The notes below the pieces were generated by a model. That model ran no database searches and was not told the origin of the DNA. It worked only from the letters and a program-made list of their open reading frames with translations. A stretch of 64,000 nt of DNA from NCBI RefSeq assembly GCF_001306145.1, contig NZ_LGKO01000005.1, positions 248,001-312,000 of the forward strand, read 5' to 3'. The number at the start of each line of letters is the position of its first letter. Positions within the stretch are counted from its first letter, which is position 1. This DNA is from Thermanaerothrix daxensis (GTDB lineage: Bacteria > Chloroflexota > Anaerolineae > Anaerolineales > Anaerolineaceae). Positions 54,965-64,000 of this stretch are shown one piece after another. The position numbers and the translations under genes are program-made.

Positions 54965-55706
54965 GCGGGGGCGTAAAGGCCAGTTCACCGGCCCACCCGA
55001 ACAGTTCGAGGGCTGCGCGCTCGTTCGTAATGCCTTGCATGAGCAAAAAGACCTCGGCTTGGGAGGTGTATCCCCAATCGTGGAGGACACCGGGGATGCT
55101 GCCGGTTTTATGGCAAAAGGTCACTGCATCCGGGTTGAAATTGCGTTTGAGTAGGCGATCGTCCTGGTTCAGACTGAGGACCTGATCTACCCACTGGCGC
55201 TCAATGGGGGGTAAGGCCCGTACCAGATCGAATAAACGTATGCAATCAGTGGCGCTTATCCAATTGTCTAAACCCCGCGCACGGGCTTCAAAATCCATCA
55301 ACTTGCGTTGCAGTACCGTGCCCTTTAGTCCGAGGGTCGCAAAGGCCCGGTTCAAGCGCTCAATGCCCAGCCGGCGGATCACCAGGTTGGTGCATAAGTT
55401 GTCGGAGGTGGTGATCATCATGAGCAGCACATCGTGGTAGGTCAGGCAGCGCGTAGTCATTGCCCAGGCAAAACCAGCACCCTGGACCTGAGGCTCCTCG
55501 TCCAGGTTGCACCACTCGCTCCGGCTGACCTCTCCGGCGCGCTCCAGGTGCAGCCAAGCCAGCAGGATGGGGACCTTGATCAGTGAGGCAGCGGAAAAGC
55601 GATTGCAGTTGGCTTCTAGATGAGGGGGCTTCCCCTGAAACTGCAGGTAAAAGGCGTACTGGGTTCCCGAATCCCGCAGGGCATGAAGAAAGGCAGTTAA
55701 ATCCAA
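54954..55706 (-). CDS. Class A beta-lactamase-fold serine hydrolase
   Basis: 250 residues. The penicillin-recognising triad is complete: S41-LIK, an SDN motif in MMITTSDNLCTN, and HKTGSIPG. The omega-loop region MDFEARARGLDNW keeps a glutamate. No signal peptide is visible, odd for a beta-lactamase. The start is taken as TTG 55706, since GGAGG lies 5 nt upstream; the longer frame to ATG 55799 would overlap the upstream gene and has no ribosome site. The 3' end overlaps the end of the convergent GT gene by 11 bp. Confidence 0.85.
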   Translation of the reverse strand: MDLTAFLHALRDSGTQYAFYLQFQGKPPHLEANCNRFSAASLIKVPILLAWLHLERAGEVSRSEWCNLDEEPQVQGAGFAWAMTTRCLTYHDVLLMMITTSDNLCTNLVIRRLGIERLNRAFATLGLKGTVLQRKLMDFEARARGLDNWISATDCIRLFDLVRALPPIERQWVDQVLSLNQDDRLLKRNFNPDAVTFCHKTGSIPGVLHDWGYTSQAEVFLLMQGITNERAALELFGWAGELAFTPPLKG

Positions 55707-55771
55707 AATGTCCTCCGTAAACGAAGGATGATGGGTTGCCTTGATTTTACTTCTTAACCTCTCCAATTGGC

Positions 55772-56683
55772 CTAAGGCGAGGTGAGGATGTGCTGGCACT
55801 CTGGAGCCGTTGAGAGGCTGGTATGGAAGAAATGGATCAGTTGGGGCATAAGATGGTCCAGACCAGGGGAACGCACCTGCTCATGGGTGGCGTTAGGGAG
55901 CCAGATGATGGCCTTGGGATTTTCGGCAGCAGCATAAAGCCGCACGGCTTCCTCAGGGGGAATACGGCGGTCAGCCCGACCGAAGACGAAAAGGATGGGG
56001 CGGGGGGAGAGGCGATGTACGACATCCAGAGGGCGTACCTCATCCCGTGAGAATCCCTTACGCCATTCCGAAAGGCGCATGACGTGTTCGTAAAGGGGAA
56101 CCGGGAAAAAGGCCGGCCGATTAACCCGCCAGGCGTCCGCAAGGGAAGGGAAAGGTGCGGCCGCAACAACAGCGCGGAGGTTGGGTGTACGGGCGGCGCT
56201 AAGGATCAGCGCCACTGCACCGGCCGAATGACCAATGCCCCCCACGCAGGGGAGGCCACGCGTTTCGGTGAGATACTGCACGGCTGCATCTACATCCTGG
56301 CTTTCGCGAGCCCCATAGGAGAAGGCAAAACGGTTGCCCTCGCTTTCCCCGCTCCCTCGATAACTGAAAAGCAGAACGTGGAACCCGGCATCATGTAGCG
56401 GCCGGACCAGAGACAGGCCCTGGCGCTGGTCTTTGGCGGTAGCGGGTGCGTAAAGGATCGCCGGTGCGTCGGAACTAGAGGTGGGGAAAAACCATCCCCG
56501 TAGAGTCAATCCATCGGTGGTAGGAAAAGCCACCTCTTCATAGGCCAGGTTTAGATCAGAGGGTGGGTTTTTGAGACTTCGCAGGGGAGCGGTGGTGGCG
56601 ATCATCTCGCCAAGCAAGGGGGCCGAAGCCAGGAAAAAGGACAAACTTGAAATTAGGCTGGTCAGTAAAAGCGTGCTTCTCAA
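55772..56683 (-). CDS. Alpha/beta hydrolase, secreted or membrane-anchored
   Basis: 303 residues. N-terminal hydrophobic segment (~4-25, LLLTSLISSLSFFLASAPLL), then the hydrolase fold: SYRGSGES (oxyanion region), nucleophile elbow GIGHSAGAVAL, FVFGRADRRIPPEEA with the aspartate and NATHEQV with the histidine. Substrate unknown; esterase or peptidase. TTG 56683 with AAGGT 7 nt upstream is the start. Confidence 0.86.
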   Translation of the reverse strand: MRSTLLLTSLISSLSFFLASAPLLGEMIATTAPLRSLKNPPSDLNLAYEEVAFPTTDGLTLRGWFFPTSSSDAPAILYAPATAKDQRQGLSLVRPLHDAGFHVLLFSYRGSGESEGNRFAFSYGARESQDVDAAVQYLTETRGLPCVGGIGHSAGAVALILSAARTPNLRAVVAAAPFPSLADAWRVNRPAFFPVPLYEHVMRLSEWRKGFSRDEVRPLDVVHRLSPRPILFVFGRADRRIPPEEAVRLYAAAENPKAIIWLPNATHEQVRSPGLDHLMPQLIHFFHTSLSTAPECQHILTSP

Positions 56684-56812
56684 ACGGCTACCTTATGCAT
56701 TGCAAAGTGTGCCTTATTGTATCTGTAAAAGAGGGGATTGAACAGGTTGTGAGGTTGTACGGAATTTGAAGCCCTCCTATGCTTTTACGGTGGGAGTTGA
56801 GGGTGATTCAAT

Positions 56813-56841
56813 TTGACATGCCTTTATTTTGGTTGTAAAAT
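56813..56841 (+). promoter_or_regulatory. Promoter of second peptide ABC operon
   Basis: TTGACA (56813-56818), exactly 17 nt, TAAAAT (56836-56841). Start near 56848, leaving a leader of about 79 nt before ATG 56927 and excluding earlier in-frame starts at 56813. Confidence 0.85.
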
Positions 56842-56926
56842 TGATTTTGCCTTGCTTCTGGGCTTTAGTATGAATTATTCCACACCTGTTCCAGGGAACA
56901 CATCCATATCAACCGAGGTCCATTCC

Positions 56927-57913
56927 ATGACCGAATTGTTGACTGTCGAGGGCCTGGAGACCCAATTTCGTACGCGTGAAGGGATCGTCCATGCCGTCAA
57001 CGGGGTTTCGTTTTCGCTGCGCGAAGGGGAGACCCTGGGCATTGTGGGGGAGAGCGGATGCGGCAAAAGTGTTACCGTTATGTCCATCTTGCGCCTGATT
57101 CCCTCGCCGCCGGGTAAGGTGGTGGCAGGGAAGGCCATCTACCAAGGCAAAGACCTGCTGAAGATGAGCGATGAAGAAATCCGCCATATCCGCGGGGCTC
57201 AGATCAGCATGGTCTTTCAGGACCCGATGACCTCGTTCAACCCGGTGTTGACCATTGGCCGGCAAGTGGCAGAACCATTGGAGATCCACATGGGGATGTC
57301 GCGCAAACAGGCGCTTGAGCGCGCCGCGGAGATGCTGGCCATGGTGGGTATTCCCCATGCCAAAGAACGCCTGAATGACTATCCCCACCAGTTTTCGGGC
57401 GGGATGCGCCAGCGTGTGATGATCGCCATGGCGCTGGTCTGCACGCCCCAAATTCTGATTGCCGATGAACCGACTACGGCATTGGATGTGACCATTCAGG
57501 CGCAGATTATTGACCTGGTTAAGCGCCTGCGCGATGAATTGGGGATGGCGATTATCTGGATCACCCACGATTTAGGCATCATTGCTGGTCTGGCTGATCG
57601 GGTGGCGGTGATGTACGGGGGATATATTATTGAAATGGCCCAGGTGGACGAGCTCTACGCCCATCCTACCCATCCCTATACAATTGGCTTGCTGGGCAGT
57701 TTGCCCCGCATGGATGAAACCGGCCATCGGCGCCTGGTTTCAATTGATGGCTTGCCGCCGGTATTGCTGGAAAAACCGAACTACTGCCCCTTTGCACCGC
57801 GGTGCAAATATGCGGTTGAGCATTGCTGGCATGAGAATCCGCCCTTGATGTCGGTCGCTCCTGAGCATCAAGTGGCATGCTGGGTGGATACTCAAACTGG
57901 GAGAGAGCGCTGA
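56927..57913 (+). CDS. Peptide ABC transporter ATPase, DppD/OppD family
   Basis: 328 residues. Walker [17 protein letters not shown]-loop [11 protein letters not shown], signature [15 protein letters not shown], Walker [14 protein letters not shown] and the C-terminal oligopeptide domain with cysteines ([15 protein letters not shown]), which in relatives binds a Fe-S cluster or metal. GAGG lies 8 nt before ATG 56927. First of a six-gene run. Confidence 0.95.
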   Translation: MTELLTVEGLETQFRTREGIVHAVNGVSFSLREGETLGIVGESGCGKSVTVMSILRLIPSPPGKVVAGKAIYQGKDLLKMSDEEIRHIRGAQISMVFQDPMTSFNPVLTIGRQVAEPLEIHMGMSRKQALERAAEMLAMVGIPHAKERLNDYPHQFSGGMRQRVMIAMALVCTPQILIADEPTTALDVTIQAQIIDLVKRLRDELGMAIIWITHDLGIIAGLADRVAVMYGGYIIEMAQVDELYAHPTHPYTIGLLGSLPRMDETGHRRLVSIDGLPPVLLEKPNYCPFAPRCKYAVEHCWHENPPLMSVAPEHQVACWVDTQTGRER

Positions 57914-58893
57914 TGGCCGACTCCGAAGTTCTGGTTCGTGTTGAGAATCTGGTTAAGCATTTTCCGATTACTCGTGGCATTATTATTCAGCGTCAGGTGG
58001 GGGCCGTCCATGCGGTGGACGGGTTGACCTTCGACATTTACAAGGGTGAAACCCTGGGTTTGGTGGGTGAATCGGGGTGTGGAAAATCCACTACGGGACG
58101 TACCATCCTCCAACTTTACCGCCCGACCTCGGGTAGTGTGCACTTTGAAGGGGTGGATTTGGTTAAACTCAAGGGGGAAGACCTGCGCAGGATGCGTCGG
58201 CGGATGCAGATGATCTTCCAGGACCCCTATGCCAGCCTCAATCCGCGTATGACGGTTGGTGAGATCATCGGTGAGCCACTAATTATTCACAATGTGGCGC
58301 GTGGGCGTGAGGTGCAGGAACGGGTGGAGCACTTGCTGGAATTGGTGGGGTTAAACCCAGCCTATGCCAACCGCTACCCACATGAATTCTCAGGTGGTCA
58401 GCGCCAGCGCATTGGTGTGGCGCGCGCACTGGCATTGCAGCCTTCTTTCATTGTGTGCGATGAGCCCATCTCGGCGCTGGATGTATCTATTCAGGCCCAG
58501 GTGGTCAACCTGCTGGAGGACCTACAGCAGGAATTTGGCCTGACCTATCTTTTCATCGCCCACGACCTTTCAATGGTGCGCCACATCAGCAACCGGGTGG
58601 CAGTGATGTACCTGGGGGTGATAGTGGAATTGGCCTCGCGAGATGAACTTTACAATCACCCGCTGCACCCCTATACGCAAGCCTTGCTTTCGGCGGTACC
58701 CATCCCGGATCCGGCCGTTGAGAAAAAGCGCAAGCGCATCATCCTCCAGGGCGATGTGCCCTCGCCGGTTAACCCCCCTTCGGGGTGCCGCTTCCGCACG
58801 CGTTGCCCGCTGGCGGCCGAGATTTGTAAAGAAGTAAAACCCGAGTGGCGTGAGGTGAGTTCAGGTCACTTTGTGGCCTGTCACATGGTTTGA
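57913..58893 (+). CDS. Peptide ABC transporter ATPase, DppF/OppF family
   Basis: 326 residues. [12 protein letters not shown], Walker [17 protein letters not shown]-loop [12 protein letters not shown], signature [15 protein letters not shown], Walker [14 protein letters not shown], and the cysteine tail [19 protein letters not shown] 57913 overlaps the TGA of the preceding gene. It pairs with DppD to drive the permeases at 60.9-63.0 kb. Confidence 0.95.
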   Translation: MADSEVLVRVENLVKHFPITRGIIIQRQVGAVHAVDGLTFDIYKGETLGLVGESGCGKSTTGRTILQLYRPTSGSVHFEGVDLVKLKGEDLRRMRRRMQMIFQDPYASLNPRMTVGEIIGEPLIIHNVARGREVQERVEHLLELVGLNPAYANRYPHEFSGGQRQRIGVARALALQPSFIVCDEPISALDVSIQAQVVNLLEDLQQEFGLTYLFIAHDLSMVRHISNRVAVMYLGVIVELASRDELYNHPLHPYTQALLSAVPIPDPAVEKKRKRIILQGDVPSPVNPPSGCRFRTRCPLAAEICKEVKPEWREVSSGHFVACHMV

Positions 58894-59022
58894 AGCCGCG
58901 CGAGTCTTTTCTGGAAGGAGGTGATGATCGGGGCGAAGGGAAGTTCAGAGCGGTTGGTGAAAGCAGGGTGTTTAACCCATTCGAGTAAACAACCCTAGAT
59001 CCTTTTCAAGGAGGAGAAAGAT

Positions 59023-60828
59023 ATGCGTACGAAATTGTTTCTGTTGATCAGTGTGCTGGTGTTGGCGAGCCTGGTTCTGGGTGCCTGCCAGCCGGCTGCA
59101 CCAACCCCCGAGACGATCATTCAGACGGTTGTGGTCGAAGGCACACCCAGGGAGGTGGTGGTGACCGCGACCCCTGCGCCAGCGGCCGCGGGTCCCAAGG
59201 TTTTGCGCCTGAACATGGGGCCGGGCGACATTCCCACACTGGATCCTGCGCTGGCGACTGATACCTCATCTACCCAGATCATTGAGTTGACCTCGGTGGG
59301 CCTGACCCGTCAGGATGAGGAAACCGCCGATGTTCTGCCCGGCATGGCGGAGTCCTGGGACGTTGTCAACAATGAAGATGGTACGCAGACCATGACGTTC
59401 CACCTGGTGTCGGGCATCCCGTGGGTGCGCTGGAACGGCAAAGAAGTGGAGCAGGTGCTGGATTGCGAGGGTAATCCGCGCTATGTGACAGCCTACGATT
59501 TTGAGTATGGCATCCTGCGCACGCTCAAGCCCGAGACGGCCTCGGACTACGCCTACGTGCTGGGCTTTGCTATCAAGGGTGCGGACGCCTATAATGCGGG
59601 TGAGACCGATGATCCCACCACCGTGGCGGTGAAGGCGTTGGATGAGAAGACCCTGGAAATTACCTTCAAAGAGCAAGCGGCCTACAACGTGAACATCGCC
59701 GGTATGTGGGTGGCTCACGCCATGCCCAAGTGGCTGATCGAGGGTGATGACTGCACCGAGGCCCGTGGCGATAAGTGGACCGAGACCGGTTTCTTCCAGG
59801 GTTATGGCCCGTACACGCTGAAGGAGTGGGTGCATGACTCCTACATCACCCTGGTGAAGAACCCCTTCTGGCCGGGTCTGCCCTCCGTGCCGGTGGCCAA
59901 GATTGACGAAGTTACCTGGACCATGCTGGATGAAGTACCGGCTTTCGCCGAGTACGAGGCGGGTAACCTGGATGTGGCTGGTGTTCCGCTGGCGGATATT
60001 GACCGCGTGAAAGCCGACCCCGAACTCTCGCAGCAACTGGTGATTGGGCCCGTGATGTGCACCTACTACTACGGCTTCAACACCAAGGCAAAGTTCGTGG
60101 ATGATCCGCGTGTGCGCCGTGCCCTCTCTATGGCCATTGATCGCCAGAGCCTGATTGATAACGTGCTCAAGGGCGGTCAGGAGCCGGCGCAGTGGTTCTC
60201 CCGCCCCGGTCTGACCGGTGCACCAACGCCGGAGAAGTATCCTGATCTAGGTGTCAAATTTGACCCCGAGAAGGCCAAGGCCGAACTGCAGTCCTACCTG
60301 GATGAGAAAGGTCTGACTTTAGCGGATCTGGACATCACCCTGATGTTCAACACCTCCTCGGGCCATCAGAAGATTGCCGAAGCCATCCAGCAGATGTGGA
60401 AGGAGTATCTGGGTCTGGATGTCAAACTGGCCAACCAGGAGTGGAAGGTCTACTTGAAGACCATCCGCGACCCGCAGGCCACGCCGCAGATTTGGCGCCT
60501 TGGCTGGTGCCAGGACTACCCGGATGCCAACAACTTCCTGCGCGAAGTGCCCACCAAGGGTGGCTCGGCCAACCCGGCTGAGGGCGGTGGCTTCAACTGG
60601 GAGAACCCCAAGTTTGAAGAACTCGTTGTCCAGGCTGCCCGCGAGACCGATCCACAGAAGCGCGTTGATCTCTACGCTCAGGCCGAACAGATCCTGGTCT
60701 ACGAAGATGCGGTGATGATCCCGATCTACTGGTACACCCGCGTCACCGTGACCAAGCCGTACGTCCAGCGCACCTTCTCGGTGCTGGGTGGCCTTGAGCA
60801 CATTGAGAAATGGGATATCACCCAGTAA
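59023..60828 (+). CDS. Peptide ABC transporter substrate-binding lipoprotein, family 5 (copy 1)
   Basis: 601 residues. Signal with lipobox LVLGAC, Thr/Pro/Val linker, then an SBP_bac_5 fold (LNMGPGDIPTLDPALATD, FFQGYGPYTLKEWV). The insertion VEQVLDCEGNPRYVTAYDFE is shared with the copy at 63136 but not with the binding protein at 18259. AAGGAGG precedes the ATG. Ligand unknown. Confidence 0.95.
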   Translation: MRTKLFLLISVLVLASLVLGACQPAAPTPETIIQTVVVEGTPREVVVTATPAPAAAGPKVLRLNMGPGDIPTLDPALATDTSSTQIIELTSVGLTRQDEETADVLPGMAESWDVVNNEDGTQTMTFHLVSGIPWVRWNGKEVEQVLDCEGNPRYVTAYDFEYGILRTLKPETASDYAYVLGFAIKGADAYNAGETDDPTTVAVKALDEKTLEITFKEQAAYNVNIAGMWVAHAMPKWLIEGDDCTEARGDKWTETGFFQGYGPYTLKEWVHDSYITLVKNPFWPGLPSVPVAKIDEVTWTMLDEVPAFAEYEAGNLDVAGVPLADIDRVKADPELSQQLVIGPVMCTYYYGFNTKAKFVDDPRVRRALSMAIDRQSLIDNVLKGGQEPAQWFSRPGLTGAPTPEKYPDLGVKFDPEKAKAELQSYLDEKGLTLADLDITLMFNTSSGHQKIAEAIQQMWKEYLGLDVKLANQEWKVYLKTIRDPQATPQIWRLGWCQDYPDANNFLREVPTKGGSANPAEGGGFNWENPKFEELVVQAARETDPQKRVDLYAQAEQILVYEDAVMIPIYWYTRVTVTKPYVQRTFSVLGGLEHIEKWDITQ

Positions 60829-60841
60829 CGGGTTGTACTCA

Positions 60842-60870
60842 GGAGGGGAGGGGGGTAACCTCTCCCCTCC
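60842..60870 (+). terminator. Attenuating hairpin after binding protein gene
   Basis: GGAGGGGAGGGG (60842-60853) pairs with CCTCTCCCCTCC (60859-60870) with one G-U around a 5-nt loop. No long T-run, so partial termination or mRNA protection is more likely. Confidence 0.55.
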
Positions 60871-60908
60871 ATCCCTTTGGGGAAGATTTGGATGTTAGGA
60901 GCGAGTGA

Positions 60909-61964
60909 ATGGGCCGATACATTGCACGGCGTTTGATTTACCTCTTGGTGGTTCTATTTGTAGTTTCAGCCATCACTTTTGGTTTAATGCACGCCGTACC
61001 CGGAGGGCCGTTTGATCGTGAAAAGGCTTTGCCTCCGGAAATCATTGAAAATCTCAATAGGCGTTACCATTTGGATGAGCCTTTGCTAATGCAGTATGGG
61101 CGCTATCTTTACGACGTGTTCATTCCGCGTATTAGCGCCACCCCGCCCAAGGGGAGTGTGGATGACGACTTTCTCATTACGGTGAAATTGGGCAACGTGT
61201 GGTTCAAGTGGATGAATTTTGGACCCACCTATTCATCCCGTAGCCGCACGGTTAATGATATCTTTCGACAGCAGTTGCCGGTTTCGGCGCAACTGGGAAT
61301 CATGGCCTTGTTGGTGGCTATTATCATTGGTATGCCACTGGGTATTTTGGCTGCCCTCAAGCAAAACACCATTTTTGATTATCTGGGGATGAGTGTGGCC
61401 ATTTTTGGGGTCTCAGTGCCGGTTATTATTTTGGGCCCCATCATGATATGGATCTTTGGGGTCACCTTGAAGTGGTTCCCTCCGACCGGTTGGGGGGCAA
61501 AACCCCCATTCGTCTTGGGTATATTCCCACGTGAGTTGGGTCCGGAGTTCTTCCGTTATGCGATTATGCCTTCGGTGGCGCTGGGGCTTGGCTCTTCGGC
61601 CATTATTGCCCGCCTCACCCGCGCCAGTCTGCTCCAGACCATGCGGGAAGATTATATTCGCACGGCGCGCGCCAAAGGATTGCGCGAGTCGCTTGTCATC
61701 GTGCGCCATGCACTCAAAAACTCGCTTATTCCGGTGGTCACCATTTTGGGGCCGCTGTTTGCTGCGCTGGTCACCGGGACCTTCGTCACTGAGGTGACAT
61801 TCGGAATCCCGGGGATGGGGCGTTACTTCGTCACCAGCATTACCAACCGGGATTACCCGGTGATTATGGGCACTATCTTGCTTTATGCGTTGATCCTGGT
61901 CATTGCCAACCTGGTCGTGGATATTGTATATGCTTACCTGGATCCGCGCATTCGTTATGATTGA
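60909..61964 (+). CDS. Peptide ABC transporter permease, DppB/OppB family
   Basis: 351 residues, six membrane segments plus a longer external loop after segment 1. It shows RYIARRLIYLLVVLFVVSAI, MHAVPGGPFD, the ATPase-contact loop RTARAKGLRESLVIVRHALK and VTEVTFGIPGMGRYFV. A family variant in which the external loop (ISATPPKGSVDDDFLI) is expanded relative to the 17257 permease. Confidence 0.94.
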   Translation: MGRYIARRLIYLLVVLFVVSAITFGLMHAVPGGPFDREKALPPEIIENLNRRYHLDEPLLMQYGRYLYDVFIPRISATPPKGSVDDDFLITVKLGNVWFKWMNFGPTYSSRSRTVNDIFRQQLPVSAQLGIMALLVAIIIGMPLGILAALKQNTIFDYLGMSVAIFGVSVPVIILGPIMIWIFGVTLKWFPPTGWGAKPPFVLGIFPRELGPEFFRYAIMPSVALGLGSSAIIARLTRASLLQTMREDYIRTARAKGLRESLVIVRHALKNSLIPVVTILGPLFAALVTGTFVTEVTFGIPGMGRYFVTSITNRDYPVIMGTILLYALILVIANLVVDIVYAYLDPRIRYD

Positions 61965-61986
61965 TCAAGACATCTGAGGGATCAAT

Positions 61987-63012
61987 ATGGCTCAACCTGT
62001 GACATTGGATGCTCGTGCTCACGACAAAGATGCACTTTTGACCACCAAGCGCGAAAGCCTGTGGCAAGATGCCTTGCGCCGGTTGGTGCGCAACCGGGCG
62101 GCGGTGGTGGGTGGGGTAATCATCCTTATGTTATACCTGATGGCCATTTTTGCCGATAAAATTGCCCCTTACCCCTACGAAAAGCAAACGTTGGTGGACC
62201 AAAACAAGGTACCGGCCTGGATGCTTAAAGTCTTTCCTACTATGCAGCCTTATGCCAAGATCTCGGATAAGTACCTCCTGGGGGCAGATTACGTTGGGCG
62301 CGACCTTTTCAGCCGCATTGTGTATGGGACGCGTGTATCGTTAACGGTGGCCTTGATTGGTCCGCTCATCAGCCTGATTATCGGGGTGACTTACGGTAGC
62401 ATCTCGGGGTATTTCGGGGGGCGGTTGGATAACATCATGATGCGCATTGTGGATGTGCTCTACGCCTTCCCGGGTTTGCTCTTTATTATCCTCCTCATGG
62501 CCTTCTTCCGTTCGACCTTTGCCCGCCCGGAGCCCGGCACGTTCACTTATGCAGTCAGTCAATTGGATGCGCGTCTGGGGGGGATGTTGTTTATTTTCAT
62601 CGGCATCGGCCTCACGGCGTGGGAAACCATGGCGCGCCTGACCCGCGGACAAGTGCTGTCTATGCGTGAGAAGGAATTCATTGAGGCTGCCCGCACCATT
62701 GGCGCAACCGATTTGCGCATCATGTTCCGTCATATTCTCCCCAACATTGTCGGTCCGCTGGTTGTAGCGGAGACCCTAGCCATTCCGGGGTATATTACTA
62801 CCGAGGCGTTTCTCTCGTTCATCGGTCTGGGGGTTAACCCACCTACACCCTCCTGGGGCTCCATGATCTCCGAAGGGGCGCAGGTGATTCGGACTTACCC
62901 CAACCAGACCATTTTCCCGGCCCTCGCCTTGGCGATTACCATGTTTGCTTTCAACTTCCTGGGGGATGGCCTGCGCGATGCGCTCGATCCCCGCTTACGC
63001 GGTACCCAGTAA
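61987..63012 (+). CDS. Peptide ABC transporter permease, DppC/OppC family
   Basis: 341 residues. QDALRRLVRNRAAVVGGVII, LLGADYVGRDLFSRIVYGTR, the ATPase-contact loop EAARTIGATDLRIMFRHILP, GLGVNPPTPSWGSMI and GDGLRDALDPRL are all typical. It lies 22 nt after the DppB gene. Confidence 0.94.
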   Translation: MAQPVTLDARAHDKDALLTTKRESLWQDALRRLVRNRAAVVGGVIILMLYLMAIFADKIAPYPYEKQTLVDQNKVPAWMLKVFPTMQPYAKISDKYLLGADYVGRDLFSRIVYGTRVSLTVALIGPLISLIIGVTYGSISGYFGGRLDNIMMRIVDVLYAFPGLLFIILLMAFFRSTFARPEPGTFTYAVSQLDARLGGMLFIFIGIGLTAWETMARLTRGQVLSMREKEFIEAARTIGATDLRIMFRHILPNIVGPLVVAETLAIPGYITTEAFLSFIGLGVNPPTPSWGSMISEGAQVIRTYPNQTIFPALALAITMFAFNFLGDGLRDALDPRLRGTQ

Positions 63013-63054
63013 ATATCTTTAGTCCCGCAACTCTTGCACTTTTAAATTTCGGAA

Positions 63055-63095
63055 AAACCGCACTGAAGCGCTTTCCGAAGCCTTCGGGGCGGTTT
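63055..63095 (+). terminator. Possible weak terminator between permease and second binding protein
   Basis: AAACCGC (63055-63061) and GCGGTTT (63089-63095) enclose a small inner CGAAG/CTTCG hairpin. No T-run follows, so the effect is uncertain. Confidence 0.35.
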
Positions 63096-63135
63096 GCTAT
63101 TAAACCAAAATGGAGAGATAGAAAGGAGGAGAACG

Positions 63136-64000
63136 ATGCGTACAAAGGTCTGGATGGTTCTAAGTGTTCTATTGGCTGTGGCGATGCTACTGGCGGCTTG
63201 TCAACCTGCCACCCCAACCCCGCAGGTCATTATAGAAACGGTGGTCGTAGAGGGAACTCCCCGGGTGGTCGTCGCCACGCCCCAACCCACCCAGCCCGCC
63301 GAGCAACGCAAGGTCTTGCGGCTGGCCTGGGGGCCGGGAGATATTCCCACCATTGATACTGCGTTGGCGGTGGATGTGATTTCGATTCAGTTGATTGACT
63401 CGATGACGGTCGGGCTGACCCGCCAAAATGAGCAGACAGCGGAATTGGAACTGGCCATGGCCACTGAGGTTAAGACCTCGGAGGATGGGCGTACCTACAC
63501 CTTTACGATCAAAGAGGGAGTACCCTGGGTGCGCTACAACGGTAAGGAGGTCGAGCAGGTATTGGATTGTGACGGCAATCCACGTTATGTAACCGCTTAT
63601 GACTTCGAGTACGGCATTCTGCGCACATTGAGCCCGGCGACAGCCTCAGATTATGCTTACGTGCTTTATGGCATTGAGGGCGCGGCGGCCTATAACCAGG
63701 GTGAAACCGATGATCCAAGCACCGTAGGGGTCAAGGCACTAGACGAGAAGACTTTGCAGATCACCTTTATCGAACCGGCGGTTTACAACCTCAACATTGC
63801 CGGGTTGTGGGTGGCCCATGCCCAGCCCAAATGGATTATCGAGGGCGATGACTGCACCGAAGGGCGGGGCGAGCGCTGGACAGAAACGGGCTTTTACCAG
63901 GGCTACGGGCCTTTCACGCTAAAGGAATGGGTGCATGATTCGGAGATCTCCATTGTGAAAAACCCCTTCTGGCCCGGTGATGCTGTGGTGCCTTCGCCCA
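63136..64000 (+). CDS. Peptide ABC transporter substrate-binding lipoprotein, family 5 (copy 2), runs off window
   Basis: At least 288 residues; the 3' end is outside. Lipobox MLLAACQ, a Thr/Pro linker and the same family-5 fold. It is a near copy of the protein at 59023: long blocks such as KEVEQVLDC.GNPRYVTAYDF, VKALDEKTL.ITF and GEGDDCTE-like IEGDDCTE...WTETGF.QGYGP.TLKEWVHDS are the same with few changes, while signal and linker differ more. AAGGAGG precedes ATG 63136. A recent duplication with a likely change in ligand preference. Confidence 0.94.
   Translation, partial: MRTKVWMVLSVLLAVAMLLAACQPATPTPQVIIETVVVEGTPRVVVATPQPTQPAEQRKVLRLAWGPGDIPTIDTALAVDVISIQLIDSMTVGLTRQNEQTAELELAMATEVKTSEDGRTYTFTIKEGVPWVRYNGKEVEQVLDCDGNPRYVTAYDFEYGILRTLSPATASDYAYVLYGIEGAAAYNQGETDDPSTVGVKALDEKTLQITFIEPAVYNLNIAGLWVAHAQPKWIIEGDDCTEGRGERWTETGFYQGYGPFTLKEWVHDSEISIVKNPFWPGDAVVPSP

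Noticed and set aside
59266-60036. 256-residue minus-strand ORF inside the peptide-binding protein gene
   Set aside because: Antisense shadow of a certain gene with codon bias that opens the opposite frame; no family motifs.
1-64000. CRISPR arrays, insertion sequences, prophage, tRNA or rRNA genes
   Set aside because: No regularly spaced direct repeats, transposase or phage genes, or tRNA cloverleaf were seen in the gaps.

Overview
The window looks like chromosomal DNA of a Chloroflexota bacterium, most likely of the Anaerolineae type. The clues are gene content and style, not a database search: a fused alpha-beta glycyl-tRNA synthetase, lipoproteins and a penicillin-binding protein with Thr-Pro-rich linkers or tails, several family-5 peptide-binding lipoproteins, a two-gene SUF system, moderately high GC, short intergenic gaps and frequent GTG or TTG starts. 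I see no rRNA, tRNA, CRISPR array, insertion sequence or prophage. Coding density is high and most of the window is ordinary chromosome.

Layout. 1-8.8 kb: glutamate dehydrogenase (partial, minus), glycyl-tRNA synthetase, an LCP-family envelope protein, a Trm112-like zinc protein, an MFS exporter and type II NADH dehydrogenase. 9-17 kb: PcrA helicase, a CitE-like lyase, a PP2C phosphatase overlapping a VWA-TM-FHA membrane protein, then guaA and xpt. 17.2-22 kb: a peptide ABC transporter operon (permease, binding protein, permease) ending in an M20 peptidase, behind a promoter with a TGTGA-N6-TCACA site. 22-30 kb: Maf, a MecA-like penicillin-binding protein, RsgA, a dipeptide epimerase, an SH3b-NlpC/P60 endopeptidase, a BioF-like enzyme, and RNase Z on the other strand. 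30-34 kb: adenosine-specific kinase, a lipoprotein, cytochrome P450 and an isochorismatase-family hydrolase. 34-37 kb: pstS-pstC-pstA behind a run of 11-bp-spaced TTAAG repeats, with no pstB or phoU beside it.

37.3-44 kb holds the most unusual cluster: a SorC-family regulator, a complete E1alpha/E1beta/E2 2-oxoacid dehydrogenase set and a three-gene galactitol-type PTS permease (EIIA, EIIB, EIIC), all on one strand and closed by a strong terminator. PTS transport turns PEP into pyruvate and the dehydrogenase would turn pyruvate into acetyl-CoA, so import and the next carbon step appear to be co-regulated. EI, HPr and E3 are not in the window.

44-46 kb: a minimal two-gene SUF Fe-S system (SufC with one SufB/D protein) and a nested repeat structure upstream of it. 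46-47.5 kb: a SAM-I riboswitch with readable terminator and antiterminator, controlling metK. 47.5-52.3 kb (minus): a five-gene run of a DUF3054-type membrane protein, ECF sigma factor, anti-sigma, Nudix hydrolase and FtsK. 52.5-56.7 kb: DedA, a GT4 glycosyltransferase with a membrane-anchored extra domain, a class A beta-lactamase-fold serine hydrolase and an alpha/beta hydrolase. 56.8 kb to the end: a second peptide ABC operon (two ATPases, binding protein, two permeases, then a close paralogue of the binding protein that runs off the window).

Taken together, the region emphasises peptide and murein-peptide uptake and processing, envelope maintenance and nutrient-responsive regulation. Many promoters can be read directly, several with extended -10 elements, and several carry candidate operators of the TGTGA type.
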